A stretch of 48,917 nucleotides of DNA from Eisenbergiella sp963559585 (GTDB taxonomy: Bacteria; Bacillota; Clostridia; Lachnospirales; Lachnospiraceae), in NCBI GenBank assembly GCA_963559585.1, contig CAUWLJ010000016.1, positions 1 through 48,917 on the forward strand, read 5' to 3'. The position numbers were made by a program, and so were the translations under genes. Shown here piece by piece: positions 33,632-43,319 of this stretch. Below the pieces are notes generated by a model. The model did no database searches, had not been told where the DNA came from, and was given only the letters and a program-made list of their open reading frames with translations. How positions within the stretch are numbered: position 1 is the first letter of the stretch; the number at the start of each line of letters is the position of its first letter.

Positions 33632-35437
33632 ATGAGGTGGGTGAGAGTATGTTTGAACTGGTTTATGTACAGGCTGTCCTTTGTGGGAAAACTGCGCCTT
33701 TTGTTCTGCGGGGGGATCATTTTTCCCATGCTTGTTCTGAATGTGGTAAACTACTGGCAGACGGAGCGCAACGTTCAGGAGGAGCTGATAGAGACAATGA
33801 ATACGGCGCTGGATGACAAAGCGGAGAAGATAGAGGCTGTTCTGGAGGAGACGGTGTCTCTGGCAAGAGGCTATAACGGCAGAGAAGAACTGTATCAGTA
33901 TTTGGATCGCCAGTACGATAAAAAACTGGACTGTCTGGTATTGTACCAGGAGCTGATCACGCCCATGTTCGCTCAGGAACGGCTTTATCCCTATCATGTC
34001 AAAGCTATATGTATGTATTGCGATAACCCAACATTGCTGAACGGAACTTATGTGAAACGGATGGTGCAGGAGAGCTCTGAGACGCTGGGAGAGGAACTGG
34101 TTTATCTGAATTGCGGGCAGGTGGCGGGAGAGGATAAGATTCTTTTCCGGATTGCCCACAAGGACAACAGATACATGAAGCTTTCAGGGAGCCGGAGTAT
34201 GAGTATCCTGTGTGTGATGGATCATTACAGGGCTTATGATTCTTATGAGAAAATCATGAGAATTGATCTGGATCTGGACTATTTGGGGAACCTTCTGAAG
34301 GAAACGGGGTTGTTCCAGAACATTCTTCTGGTAGATTCCGGTGACAGGGTGGTTGCTGCCGCCAATTCTTACAACAGCGCGGAGCTGCCGCCGGAGTTTG
34401 ACAGGAAGGGGGAGGAGACGCAGAAAACGGTACTGCTGTCCAGGACTGTGGGCCGTTTTCCCCTTGTCTTATATGGAAGCTATGATAGGGAGGCGATTGC
34501 CCGTGAATTTCGGCAGAGCAGATGGAACTCCGTTACTATTTTCCTGGTTTGTCTGCTTCTGGCGCTGGTGTTTATTTATGTACTGGCAGAAAGCATGAAC
34601 AGGCGTCTGGCAGCGCTTACTGAACTGTCAGTGGAAATTTCAAAGGGGAATTTTATCCAAAGCAGACCGGAACAGGAGGGAAGGGATGAATTCAGCGTTT
34701 TGGAGAAAAGCATGAATCAGATGAGCCTGCGTCTGGAGGAACTGATCGACCGGGATTATAAGGCTCAGCTAACCAGGATGGAGCTGGAAAAGGAGACGAA
34801 TCAGGCCAGGCTTCTGGCACTTCAAAGCCAGGTAAATCCTCATTTTATGTTCAATGCACTGGAAAGTATCCGTTTGAAGGCTTTGATGAAGGGAGAGAAG
34901 GAAACGGCCGGAGTGATACGCTATCTGGCAAGAATGTTCCGCAATCTTCTGGAATGGGACAACAATGTGATTTCCATGGAGGAAGAGATCGGCTTTTTAG
35001 ATGAATTTCTTCATATCCAAAGCTATCGGTTTGAGGATGAATTTTCCTATGAGATTCATGTATCAAGGGAGGCGGCAGGCTGCCGGATTCCCAAAATGCT
35101 GCTTCAGCCGTTGGTGGAGAATGCCTGTGTTCATGGCGTGGAGGCTATCACGGAGGATTGTTGGCTGATGGTGTGGGCGGACGTGCAAAATGGATGGCTT
35201 GAGGTGGCGGTGGAGGATAATGGAGGTGGTATGCCTCCTGAGAGGCTGCAAGAGCTTCAGAGGATGCTGGGTGGAGAACAGCCAAATGGAAAGAGCGTGG
35301 GCCTGTGGAATGTAAACAAAAGGCTGACCCTTTCATATGGGAAGGAGGCCGGGCTGCATCTGGAAAGCGTACAGGGAAGGGGAACGCGCTGTTTTTTTCA
35401 TATTCCGGCACAGCTTTCAGATGAGCCCGCGGACTAA
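33632..35437 (+). CDS. YesM-type sensor histidine kinase
   Basis: A 601-residue membrane kinase. A first transmembrane segment lies at about residues 16-36, an extracellular sensing region runs to about 305, and a second helix (SVTIFLVCLLLALVFIYVL) is followed by a HAMP linker. The phospho-acceptor motif is SQVNPHFMFNALESI, typical of the HPK7/YesM class, then a HATPase domain with VENACVHG, VEDNGGGMP and GLWNVNKRL. The start at 33632 follows GAGGGAG; 33581 is an alternative. It is 26 bases before its response regulator. Such pairs usually sense an extracellular oligosaccharide, sometimes via a binding protein, and induce a nearby importer, here importer 2. Confidence 0.92.
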   Translation: MRWVRVCLNWFMYRLSFVGKLRLLFCGGIIFPMLVLNVVNYWQTERNVQEELIETMNTALDDKAEKIEAVLEETVSLARGYNGREELYQYLDRQYDKKLDCLVLYQELITPMFAQERLYPYHVKAICMYCDNPTLLNGTYVKRMVQESSETLGEELVYLNCGQVAGEDKILFRIAHKDNRYMKLSGSRSMSILCVMDHYRAYDSYEKIMRIDLDLDYLGNLLKETGLFQNILLVDSGDRVVAAANSYNSAELPPEFDRKGEETQKTVLLSRTVGRFPLVLYGSYDREAIAREFRQSRWNSVTIFLVCLLLALVFIYVLAESMNRRLAALTELSVEISKGNFIQSRPEQEGRDEFSVLEKSMNQMSLRLEELIDRDYKAQLTRMELEKETNQARLLALQSQVNPHFMFNALESIRLKALMKGEKETAGVIRYLARMFRNLLEWDNNVISMEEEIGFLDEFLHIQSYRFEDEFSYEIHVSREAAGCRIPKMLLQPLVENACVHGVEAITEDCWLMVWADVQNGWLEVAVEDNGGGMPPERLQELQRMLGGEQPNGKSVGLWNVNKRLTLSYGKEAGLHLESVQGRGTRCFFHIPAQLSDEPAD

Positions 35438-35463
35438 ATGCGAAACGGAAGGTAAGGAAAACG

Positions 35464-37002
35464 ATGTATTCGGTGATGATTGTGGATGACGAAAAGGCTA
35501 TCAGAGAGGGACTGGCGCTTACCACAGATTTTGAAAGCTATGGCTTTTGTGTGTGTGCCACAGCCAGAAACGGAGCGGAGGCTTTGGAGAAAACAGAAAG
35601 CCTCCATCCTGATGTGGTGCTTCTGGATGTCTGTATGCCGATTCTGGATGGAATAGGCTACATGAAAGAGCTTGCGGAAAATAAGGGGGGGGGTGAAATC
35701 CCATGCGTGGTTATGCTCTCCGGCTACAGCGATTTTGAGTATGCCAGGGCAGCTGTGCGCTATGGCGCAAAAGCATATTTGACCAAACCTCTGGAGGAGG
35801 AGGAATTGGGGAGGGTGCTGGGTGAACTGAAGGAGGAGCTGGATTCCAGAGCGCTCAGAAGGGATGGAGAAAGGCAGGCGAGGTTTACCGCACAGGTACA
35901 GAGGATGTATCATGGCGGTGAGGAAGGCCGTAAAGACTGCAGGGATTTTTTTATTCTGCACTGTGTGGTGCTGGGAGCAGACTGGCAGAAGGAGATCTAT
36001 CACAGGGTGCGCGGGTGGCTGGAGGAAAGGATACCGGGCGGAGCTTCTGCATTGATACGGAGCAGGGGAAGTATTTTCAGCTATCTGTGTCCCAAGAGGA
36101 TCCTTTCCGGGTATCAGTACAGTATCACTCTTTTGGGCCGTTCCTTTATATACGGTCTGAAGCAGGAGGGGATAGAAGCGGCGGTGCTTCTGGATGAAAC
36201 GATTTTTGAAAAAGAAGAAGGAAGCTTTCGGAATGATTACGATACACATCTGTACAGAATGCTGACAGAGGTGTTCTGGGGGGAACAGAGGCTGCTCCAG
36301 GAAAAAGGGCTTCCTAATAAAAGGCTGGAGGGGCATGGGGGCTGGGACGGCGGACTGGATACATTAAAAAAGGCATTGCAGCAAAGAGATGGGGAGAGAG
36401 TGAAGGAGGAATTTGACCATCTGGTGAGCCGGGCGGAGGAAGAACGGCTGAGCATGATCTTGATTCAGAGCTTGAATTACAGAATTTTTTATATGCTTGC
36501 GGAGCTGATGAAGGAGAATGAGATGGAGAGACTCACGCTGGAGCCTCAGGAATGGAGAGACAGCTCCTGCTTTGTCTGCTGCGGGCAGTGGAGGAGGACG
36601 CTGTGGGAACAGATCAGTAAAGTGCAGCTGTGGCTGGAACAGGACGAAGGGAGAAAACAGTCAGGACTGGAGGAGAGAGTGCTTGCTTACATGGATGGGC
36701 ATTTCAGGGAACCGCTCCTTTTAAAGGATGTGGCGGAACGCTTTTTTGTGAGTCCTGCCTATTTGGGCAGATGTATCCAGAAGGCGGCAGGCATCAGCTT
36801 CAAGCAGTATCTGAACGACAGGAGAATAGAGGAGGCGATGCGGCTGCTGGAGCAGACTGACAGGATGATTTATGAGATTGCGGACGAGGTGGGATTTGGT
36901 GAGAGCAAATATTTTGTGTCCAGGTTTGTGGAAAAGGCCGGGAAAACACCATCGGAATATAGAAAAGCGGTAAAAAAGGCGGACAGCATTACCGGGAAGT
37001 GA
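35464..37002 (+). CDS. YesN-type response regulator with AraC DNA-binding domain
   Basis: A 512-residue regulator: receiver domain 1-125 with acidic Asp8-Asp9, phosphoacceptor Asp55 (VVLLDVCMP) and Lys108 (LTKP); a long middle region (130-400); and an AraC double helix-turn-helix at about 405-505 (LKDVAERFFVSPAYLGRCIQK and EIADEVGFGESKYFVSRF). It should be activated by the upstream kinase and switch on importer 2, which starts 163 bases downstream. Codons 75-77 (Gly-Gly-Gly) come from a run of nine G at 35685-35693, in the loop between strands of the receiver. Any single-base slip there would truncate the protein. Confidence 0.92.
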   Translation: MYSVMIVDDEKAIREGLALTTDFESYGFCVCATARNGAEALEKTESLHPDVVLLDVCMPILDGIGYMKELAENKGGGEIPCVVMLSGYSDFEYARAAVRYGAKAYLTKPLEEEELGRVLGELKEELDSRALRRDGERQARFTAQVQRMYHGGEEGRKDCRDFFILHCVVLGADWQKEIYHRVRGWLEERIPGGASALIRSRGSIFSYLCPKRILSGYQYSITLLGRSFIYGLKQEGIEAAVLLDETIFEKEEGSFRNDYDTHLYRMLTEVFWGEQRLLQEKGLPNKRLEGHGGWDGGLDTLKKALQQRDGERVKEEFDHLVSRAEEERLSMILIQSLNYRIFYMLAELMKENEMERLTLEPQEWRDSSCFVCCGQWRRTLWEQISKVQLWLEQDEGRKQSGLEERVLAYMDGHFREPLLLKDVAERFFVSPAYLGRCIQKAAGISFKQYLNDRRIEEAMRLLEQTDRMIYEIADEVGFGESKYFVSRFVEKAGKTPSEYRKAVKKADSITGK

Positions 37003-37008
37003 CGGAGG

Positions 37009-37052
37009 ACAGAGCAATAATTGCACATTGGGCAATATTTGCTCTGTTTTTG
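37009..37052 (+). terminator. Rho-independent terminator after the two-component pair
   Basis: ACAGAGCAATAATTGC (37009-37024) pairs with GCAATATTTGCTCTGT (37032-37047) at 14 of 16 positions, followed by a T-run to 37051. It separates regulators from importer 2, implying a separate promoter for the importer between 37053 and 37165; TATAAT occurs at 37111-37116 without a well-spaced -35, as expected of an activator-dependent promoter. Confidence 0.8.
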
Positions 37053-37165
37053 TGTTAAAAAATGGAGGAACAGGGTTAATTTGAGGAATGATTTGCAGCG
37101 TTTTGTCATCTATAATCCTTTTATCAATATGAGGGGCAGGGAAAAACCCGGAAAGGAAGGTTGTT

Positions 37166-38941
37166 ATGAAATTCAGAAAGCTATGTGCACTTCTGCTGTC
37201 GGCGGCGATGGCGCTGTCCGTGGCAGGCTGCGGAGCAAAAGAGACGGCTGTAGAGGAAACTACGGCCGCAGATACCGTTTCTACGGAAGGGGCTTCTGCA
37301 GAGGACGGAAATGAGAGCGCTTCGGCGGAAGGAACCACGGCCGCTTCCGACGGAGATTACGGCGGACTGGTTCCCATGGAGGATGCGGATGATCCCATCA
37401 CCTATACGTTTTTTGTCCGTGACTCTGGCGTGGCTCCCTCCGACGATAATCCGGTGATTAAGAAGATTCAGGAGCTGACCGGTGTGACGCTGGAGTTTGA
37501 ATTCCTGGTGGGAGATCTGGACCAGAAGCTGGGAGTCATGATTGCGGGGGGAGATTACCCTGACGTCATTTTTGCAGGGGATGCGGCCACTAAGCTGATG
37601 GATGCAGGAGCCTTTATTCCCCTGGAGGATGAGATTCCCAAGTATCCCAATCTGAATGCCAGATATGGAAAGGTGATAAACGATCTGAAGCAGGCAGACG
37701 GCCATATGTACAATATGGAGATCTATGGATACTTCAACAGTGATGTGGTTGAAGAAGCCCCTGTATATGAGTGCGGGATCGGGTTTTATATTCAGAAGGC
37801 CGTTCTGGAGGAGGCAGGCTATCCGGAAATCCGTACTCTGGATGAGTATTTTAAGCTGATCGAAGACTACATGGCGAAGCATCCTGAAATCGATGGAGTG
37901 AAGACTACAGGCTTTGAGATACTGGCCGATGGCTGGAGGAACTGGGCGCTTCTGAATCCGGTACAGAATCTGAAGGGCGCAGGAAATGACGGAGCTATCT
38001 TTGTGGATCCTGAAACTTACGAGACCTCTTTCTTCCAGACCAGCGAGGATTCCTATAGTTTTTATAAAAAGTTGAATGAGGAGTACAAAAAGGGTGTGAT
38101 CAGTGCGGATACCTTCACCCAGGACTATGACCAGTATATTGCCAAGCTGACCACGGGAAGCGTTCTGGGCTTTTATGACCAGAACTGGAATTTCAGCAGC
38201 GCCCAGGATCTGCTGAAGGCGGATGGCAAGTATGACAGAACCTATGTGGCAGTACCTGTCACAAACCCCGGCGTACAGGACGGGTATATCGACAAGTCCA
38301 GCGGAATTCCCACCGGAACCAACGGTGTGGGCATCACAGTCAACTGTGAAGATCCGGAAAGGCTGCTTCGTTTCTTTGACTGGCTTCTTCAGAGAGAGGT
38401 ACAGGATTATCTGCAGTGGGGAGAGGAAGGCACCGACTGGGTATATACGGAGGATGGAGGAAAGGCGCTGACGGATGAACGCCGTGCAGTAGTCTACGAT
38501 ACGGCAAGAAAGCGTGACGAGACCGGGTTTACGCTCTGGAATTACTGCCCGAAGTGGCAGGGTATTTATACGGAGGACGGAATGCCCACCGGAACAGGGG
38601 AATCAGCGGATGAATATCTGGCTGCCCAGTCTGATTACGACAAGGCGTTTCTGGAAGGATACGGAATCAAATATCCTGCGGAGCTGTTCTCTGAGCCTGT
38701 TAAGCGTCCGGCATACTATCCTGTGTGGGCTATGTCCCTGGAGGATGGAAGCGCGGCGGCAGTGGCAAATACCAAGATCACGGACGTGACAATGAAGTTC
38801 TTCCCCAGGCTGATTCTGGCGGCGGATGATGCGGAATATGACAAGATCTGGGATGAATTCTTAAAGGAGTTCAATTCCATTGATCTGGAATCCTATCAGA
38901 CGGAGATCGACAGACAGATTGCCGAGAAGATGGCAAAATAG
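37166..38941 (+). CDS. Oligosaccharide-binding lipoprotein (importer 2)
   Basis: A 591-residue LplA-type solute-binding lipoprotein. The signal peptide MKFRKLCALLLSAAMALSVA ends in a lipobox with lipidated Cys22, followed by a Glu/Ala/Thr/Ser-rich linker (24-65). It presents a sugar oligomer to the permeases that follow. It is first in its operon, unlike importer 1 where the binding protein is last. AAGGAAGG precedes the start. It is clearly a relative of the importer 1 protein but divergent, so the two importers probably take different substrates. A hairpin after the stop likely limits transcription into the permeases. Confidence 0.92.
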   Translation: MKFRKLCALLLSAAMALSVAGCGAKETAVEETTAADTVSTEGASAEDGNESASAEGTTAASDGDYGGLVPMEDADDPITYTFFVRDSGVAPSDDNPVIKKIQELTGVTLEFEFLVGDLDQKLGVMIAGGDYPDVIFAGDAATKLMDAGAFIPLEDEIPKYPNLNARYGKVINDLKQADGHMYNMEIYGYFNSDVVEEAPVYECGIGFYIQKAVLEEAGYPEIRTLDEYFKLIEDYMAKHPEIDGVKTTGFEILADGWRNWALLNPVQNLKGAGNDGAIFVDPETYETSFFQTSEDSYSFYKKLNEEYKKGVISADTFTQDYDQYIAKLTTGSVLGFYDQNWNFSSAQDLLKADGKYDRTYVAVPVTNPGVQDGYIDKSSGIPTGTNGVGITVNCEDPERLLRFFDWLLQREVQDYLQWGEEGTDWVYTEDGGKALTDERRAVVYDTARKRDETGFTLWNYCPKWQGIYTEDGMPTGTGESADEYLAAQSDYDKAFLEGYGIKYPAELFSEPVKRPAYYPVWAMSLEDGSAAAVANTKITDVTMKFFPRLILAADDAEYDKIWDEFLKEFNSIDLESYQTEIDRQIAEKMAK

Positions 38942-38953
38942 GATCTGAACTAT

Positions 38954-38971
38954 GGGGGCCTTCCGGCCCCC
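38954..38971 (+). terminator. Hairpin limiting read-through between binding protein and permeases
   Basis: GGGGGCC (38954-38960), loop TTCC, GGCCCCC (38965-38971), then TGTTTG. A strong stem with a weak T-run, 13 bases after the stop. It probably attenuates transcription so that more binding protein than permease is made. Confidence 0.65.
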
Positions 38972-39031
38972 TGTTTGATTGAACGACAGGATGGAACGCA
39001 GGGCGCGGCATCCTCTGTCAAAGGAGCGGAT

Positions 39032-39952
39032 ATGAATAAAAAGAACAGAACCATTAAAAAGATCATGACGAACAAAATGCTCTATATTATGATCGTCCCC
39101 TGCATGATCTATACTTTTATTTTTTCTTACTATCCCTTAAGCGGCTGGATCATGGCTTTCCAGAATTACAAACCTGCAAAAGGGTATTCCGGTTCCGAGT
39201 TTGTGGGGCTGGATCAGTTTGCCTTCCTGTTTAAGGAAGTGGAATTCTGGAGAAGCCTGCGCAATACGCTGGCTATGTCGCTGATGAATCTGGTATTCGG
39301 TTTTGTGTTTGCCATCGTATTTGCCCTGCTTCTCAATGAGATCAAATCCGTTGGATTTAAGAGGGTAACGCAGACCGTTTCCTACCTGCCCCATTTCCTC
39401 AGCTGGATCATCGTGTGTTCTCTGGTGTCCAACATGCTTTCGGCCAGCGACGGTGCGGTGAATAACGTACTGATGGCTCTGGGAATCATCGACGAGCCGG
39501 TTCTGTGGCTGGGGGATCAGAAATATTTCTGGTGGATCACAACATTTGCCAATGTATGGAAGGAAACCGGATGGAATTCCATCATCTACATAGCTGCAAT
39601 TTCCGGCATCGACCAGGCGTTGTATGAAGCGGCGGAGCTGGACGGGGCAAACCGCTTTCAGAAGATGTGGCATGTGACGCTGCCCGGAATCAAATCCACG
39701 ATAGTGGTGCTCCTGATCATGAACCTGGGATGGGTGCTGAACGCAAGCTTTGAGGTTCCCTATATATTGGGAGAAGGGCTTCTGCAGGATGTATCACAGA
39801 CGCTTGATATTTTTGTACTGAAATATGGTATGAGCATCGGAAATTATTCACTGGCAACGGCAGCGGGTATCTTTAAGTCCGTAATTTCCCTGATCCTGGT
39901 ATTCCTGACTAATGGAATCGCCAACAAGCTGGGTGAAAACAGTCTGATGTAA
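39032..39952 (+). CDS. ABC sugar transporter permease, LplB type (importer 2)
   Basis: A 306-residue permease with six predicted helices and EAA loop YEAAELDGANRFQKMWHVTLPG near residues 210-231. The start at 39032 follows AAAGGAG and gives MNKKNRTIKKIMTNKM; the frame from 38975 would add 19 non-conserved residues. It is related to the importer 1 permease at 23358. It pairs with the next gene 15 bases downstream. No ATPase is encoded. Confidence 0.92.
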   Translation: MNKKNRTIKKIMTNKMLYIMIVPCMIYTFIFSYYPLSGWIMAFQNYKPAKGYSGSEFVGLDQFAFLFKEVEFWRSLRNTLAMSLMNLVFGFVFAIVFALLLNEIKSVGFKRVTQTVSYLPHFLSWIIVCSLVSNMLSASDGAVNNVLMALGIIDEPVLWLGDQKYFWWITTFANVWKETGWNSIIYIAAISGIDQALYEAAELDGANRFQKMWHVTLPGIKSTIVVLLIMNLGWVLNASFEVPYILGEGLLQDVSQTLDIFVLKYGMSIGNYSLATAAGIFKSVISLILVFLTNGIANKLGENSLM

Positions 39953-39967
39953 GAGGAGGAAAAAAGA

Positions 39968-40873
39968 GTGAAAAAGAGGTTTAAAAGAATAAGCCCCCAG
40001 GATATGGCGTTCAATCTGGTGAATGGGCTGATCATGCTTCTGGTTATTATTGTGATGCTTTATCCCTTCTGGAATACCATTGCCGTATCCTTTAACGATG
40101 CACAGGATACCCTGCGGGGCGGAATCAAATTTTTTCCCCGCGTGTTCTCCACCTACAGCTACGAAACCGTATTTAAAAACGATCTGATTCTGACGGCAGC
40201 CGTCAACTCTGTATTAAGGACGGTGATTTCCACCGTATTCGGCGTGTTAATCGGTTCTATGATCGCTTATGTGCTTTCCCGAAAGGAACTAGTGGGGCGG
40301 AAATTTATTACCAGCTATTTTCTGATTACCATGTATATTTCGGCAGGATTGATTCCCACCTATTTCCTGATCAAGGATTTAGGCATGTTAAACAGCTTTC
40401 TGGTATATGTTGTGCCTGGATTAGTGAGCGTATATAATATTATTGTAATCAAATCCTTTATACAGTCTCTTCCCGAAAGCCTCACTGAGGCGGCCATGGT
40501 GGACGGGGCAGGGCATTTTCGCTGCTACTGGCAGATCATCCTTCCCTGCTGTAAGCCTGTGCTTGCAACCGTGGCCCTGTGGTGTGCAGTGGGGGCGTGG
40601 AACCAGTGGTTTGATACCTTCCTGTACTGTTCCAGCTCAGAGAATCTGACCACCCTGCAGTATGAGATGATGAAGCTGCTTTCCTCCGCCACCCAGTCAG
40701 GACGGGATATGTCCAGTATTTATGGAGGAAATCAGCAGGTGGCCAATACCGTGACGCCTACCTCCATCCGGGCGGCCGTTACCATTGTGGCGTCCGTGCC
40801 GATTCTGGTGGTCTATCCCTTTATGCAGAAATATTTTGTAAAAGGCGTGACGCTGGGAGCCACCAAGGAGTAG
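39968..40873 (+). CDS. ABC sugar transporter permease, LplC type (importer 2)
   Basis: A 301-residue permease with EAA loop TEAAMVDGAGHFRCYWQIILP near residues 175-195 and the family ending MQKYFVKGVTLGATKE. The start codon is GTG at 39968, supported by AGAGGAGG upstream. It completes importer 2. Its stop is only 14 bases from the stop of the converging AraC gene, with no terminator seen between them, so antisense read-through is possible. Confidence 0.92.
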   Translation: MKKRFKRISPQDMAFNLVNGLIMLLVIIVMLYPFWNTIAVSFNDAQDTLRGGIKFFPRVFSTYSYETVFKNDLILTAAVNSVLRTVISTVFGVLIGSMIAYVLSRKELVGRKFITSYFLITMYISAGLIPTYFLIKDLGMLNSFLVYVVPGLVSVYNIIVIKSFIQSLPESLTEAAMVDGAGHFRCYWQIILPCCKPVLATVALWCAVGAWNQWFDTFLYCSSSENLTTLQYEMMKLLSSATQSGRDMSSIYGGNQQVANTVTPTSIRAAVTIVASVPILVVYPFMQKYFVKGVTLGATKE

Positions 40874-40887
40874 AAGGCTGTGCAGTG

Positions 40888-41856
40888 TTACCTGTCCCGG
40901 TCTGCTTCAGGCTGCAGGCTGTTTCGGAACAGGCGGCGGAACTGGGAGGGAGTACAGCCTTTGACGCTGCGGAAAGCCCGGTGAAACGAGGAAAGGCTGG
41001 AAAATCCGCAGGCAGCAGCTGCCTGGGAAACGGAAACAGAGGCATCCCTCAGCAGATCCTCGGAAGCACGGATGCGCAGCATATTCAGGTAATCATGAAA
41101 GGTTTGTCCCGTGTGCTGGCGGAACAGACGGGTCAGATAGAATTTGGACAGACCTGTCAGTCTGGCTGCATCCTCCAGAGAGAGCTTTTGCGCATAATGG
41201 GTTTCCATATGGGAAAGGAGTGCGCTGAGCTTCCGGGTATTTTCCGGAGGCATGGAACCTAAGGTATCAGAGGAGGACAGATTCCGGCTGCAGTATTCTG
41301 TATAACGGGCATAAAATTCCAGCAGAGCAGAGTAGAGAAGCATCTGACGGGCAGGACTGTCTGACCAATAGTATTCCGCGCAGCGCAGGATCAGGTCGAT
41401 CTGTACTTTGTATAGAGATGGGCAGACAGCTTGATTGATGAGAACGGGACTGGTGAGGAAGGAACGGGTCAGAGAAAAATCGCTGATCCGGCCCAGCGGC
41501 TCCAGCTCATACAGAAAAATAAAGCGTGAGCCTGAGGGAGGAGCATCCAGAGAATGCAGCTCTCCCGGAGGGATCAGGAGGATGTCCCCGGGCTCCAGCG
41601 AATAGACCTGGGACTGGCAGGTGACCGTATAACCGTTTTCCAGAGGAAGGATGAGCTCCTGGGCATTGTGCCAGTGAACCGGGAAGCCATAGCTCTGGGT
41701 ATTGTACCAGAAACGCAGAGTCTCCTTTTCCAGATAGGGAGGATGCTCATATTCTTCTGCGTGGTCATACCAGTAATAATCATTCAGCTCATCAGGCTGA
41801 CATAGATAACGGCTGCGCTGATTGGCAGAGAGTGAAAAAAGGCTTGACGGATTCAT
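40888..41856 (-). CDS. AraC-family transcriptional regulator
   Basis: A 322-residue regulator with a cupin sensor domain (about 60-150; PVHWHNAQELILPLENGYTV and LEPGDILLIPPGELHSLD) and a C-terminal double helix-turn-helix (about 220-322; LEDAARLTGLSKFYLTRLFRQHTG and SQAAAACGFSSLSSFHRAFRS). The start at 41856 is chosen because AGGAAAGGAG lies upstream on the minus strand; longer starts at 41889 and 41976 lack such a site. It is divergent from the GH8 gene across 160 bases, so it probably controls the GH8 gene, and possibly importer 2, in response to a xylo-oligosaccharide. Confidence 0.9.
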   Translation of the reverse strand: MNPSSLFSLSANQRSRYLCQPDELNDYYWYDHAEEYEHPPYLEKETLRFWYNTQSYGFPVHWHNAQELILPLENGYTVTCQSQVYSLEPGDILLIPPGELHSLDAPPSGSRFIFLYELEPLGRISDFSLTRSFLTSPVLINQAVCPSLYKVQIDLILRCAEYYWSDSPARQMLLYSALLEFYARYTEYCSRNLSSSDTLGSMPPENTRKLSALLSHMETHYAQKLSLEDAARLTGLSKFYLTRLFRQHTGQTFHDYLNMLRIRASEDLLRDASVSVSQAAAACGFSSLSSFHRAFRSVKGCTPSQFRRLFRNSLQPEADRDR

Positions 41857-42016
41857 AAAGCAGAAGCTCCTTTCCTGATATGCGGCCATATTTGTCCCGG
41901 AATGAATTTTTGAACGCGCTCTGGGATGGAAGAAGTATAGCATGCCGGGAAAGGAATGTACAGCTGATACAAACAAATAAAATGCCGTACCTATCGGCGG
42001 AAAAGAGGAGACTATT

Positions 42017-43171
42017 ATGGCAGCATTTGAAACAGGAAACTACCCCAATCTTTTTGCCCGTATCGGGAAAAGCGACGGGGAGATCAGGCAGAAGCTGGAA
42101 GGGGCGGTAAAAACCTTTTTTCACGGAAGTGAGGAGGAGAGAATCTACCATGAGGAAGGCCCGGACATGGGGTATCTGGTGGATACGGGAAACGACGACG
42201 TGCGCACGGAGGGGATGTCCTACGGCATGATGATGTGCGTGCAGATGAACATGAAGGAGGAATTCGACCGGATCTGGAAATGGACCAAAACCTATATGTG
42301 GATGGACGAGGGAGAGAACGAAGGGTATTTCGCCTGGTCCTGCAGGCTGAACGGGGAGAAGAATTCCATGGGGCCTGCGCCGGACGGAGAGGAATTCTTT
42401 GCCATGGCCCTGTTCTTTGCCTCCCACAGATGGGGAGAGGGGGAGGGCATATATGCCTACGCGAAGGAGGCCAGGGCGATCCTGCGTGCCTGCCTGCACA
42501 AGGGGGAGAACGGCAGGCAGGGGGAGGCCATGTGGAACCGGGAGAACGGTCAGATCCTGTTCGTGCCGGGCAGCCCTTTCACGGATCCCTCCTATCATCT
42601 GCCCCATTTCTATGAGCTGTTTGCGCTCTGGGCGGATGAGGAGGACAGGGCCTTCTGGAAAAAGGCGGCACAGGCCAGCCGGGAGTATCTGGCGAAGGCC
42701 TGCCATCCGGTGACGGGCATGAACCCGGAGTACGGAGAATTTGACGGTTCACCCGTCACCCGGAAATTTGCCTGGGGACGTCACGACTGGTTCTACAGCG
42801 ACGCCTACAGGACGGCTGCCAACATCGGCCTGGACAGGGTATGGTTTGGAAAGGATGCGGGGCATTACGGAGCACCCGTCAGGCTCATGCGCTTCCTGGG
42901 GACAGAGCTGGAGGCGGCCAGGTGCGTGTACGAGGTGGACGGGACTCCTGTGGAGCATACCGTCCTGCATCCTCTGGGGCTGCTGGCAGCGACGGCGCAG
43001 GGCGCGCTTGCGGCGGATTTGGGGGATGAAAGAGAGGGGGAGACTGCCGCCCATTGGGTGGAGGCTCTCTGGAACCAGCCGCTGCGCCGGGGGAAGAGAA
43101 GGTATTACGATAACTGCCTGTATCTGTTTTCTCTTCTGGCGCTCAGCGGGAATTATCGCATCTGGGAGTGA
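42017..43171 (+). CDS. Reducing-end xylose-releasing exo-oligoxylanase (Rex), GH8
   Basis: A 384-residue GH8 inverting enzyme. Proposed general acid is Glu65 (DVRTEGMSYGMMM) and general base Asp262 (FYSDAYRT), close to the positions known for Rex enzymes. Length and lack of signal peptide also match Rex, which trims xylose from the reducing end of xylo-oligosaccharides of three or more units, complementing beta-xylosidases that work from the other end. GAGGAG precedes the start. It is a single-gene unit: divergent AraC upstream, terminator downstream. Confidence 0.9.
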   Translation: MAAFETGNYPNLFARIGKSDGEIRQKLEGAVKTFFHGSEEERIYHEEGPDMGYLVDTGNDDVRTEGMSYGMMMCVQMNMKEEFDRIWKWTKTYMWMDEGENEGYFAWSCRLNGEKNSMGPAPDGEEFFAMALFFASHRWGEGEGIYAYAKEARAILRACLHKGENGRQGEAMWNRENGQILFVPGSPFTDPSYHLPHFYELFALWADEEDRAFWKKAAQASREYLAKACHPVTGMNPEYGEFDGSPVTRKFAWGRHDWFYSDAYRTAANIGLDRVWFGKDAGHYGAPVRLMRFLGTELEAARCVYEVDGTPVEHTVLHPLGLLAATAQGALAADLGDEREGETAAHWVEALWNQPLRRGKRRYYDNCLYLFSLLALSGNYRIWE

Positions 43172-43205
43172 GGCGGCCGTCTTTTCAGGTGGGCAGAATA
43201 AAAAG

Positions 43206-43254
43206 GGGCGGCTGCATTGTGAGTGTAATAACTCGGGTGCAGCAGCCCTTTTTT
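43206..43254 (+). terminator. Rho-independent terminator after GH8
   Basis: GGGCGGCTGCA (43206-43216) and TGCAGCAGCCC (43238-43248) form a stem with one mismatch around a 21-base loop, then TTTTTT. The remaining 43255-43583 is repeat and hairpin sequence without a gene. Confidence 0.75.
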
Positions 43255-43319
43255 GCGGCGCTGTCTCAAAAAATCAGATGGGGCTGCAGGGACGTCTGCA
43301 TTTTCCACAGGATAAGACT

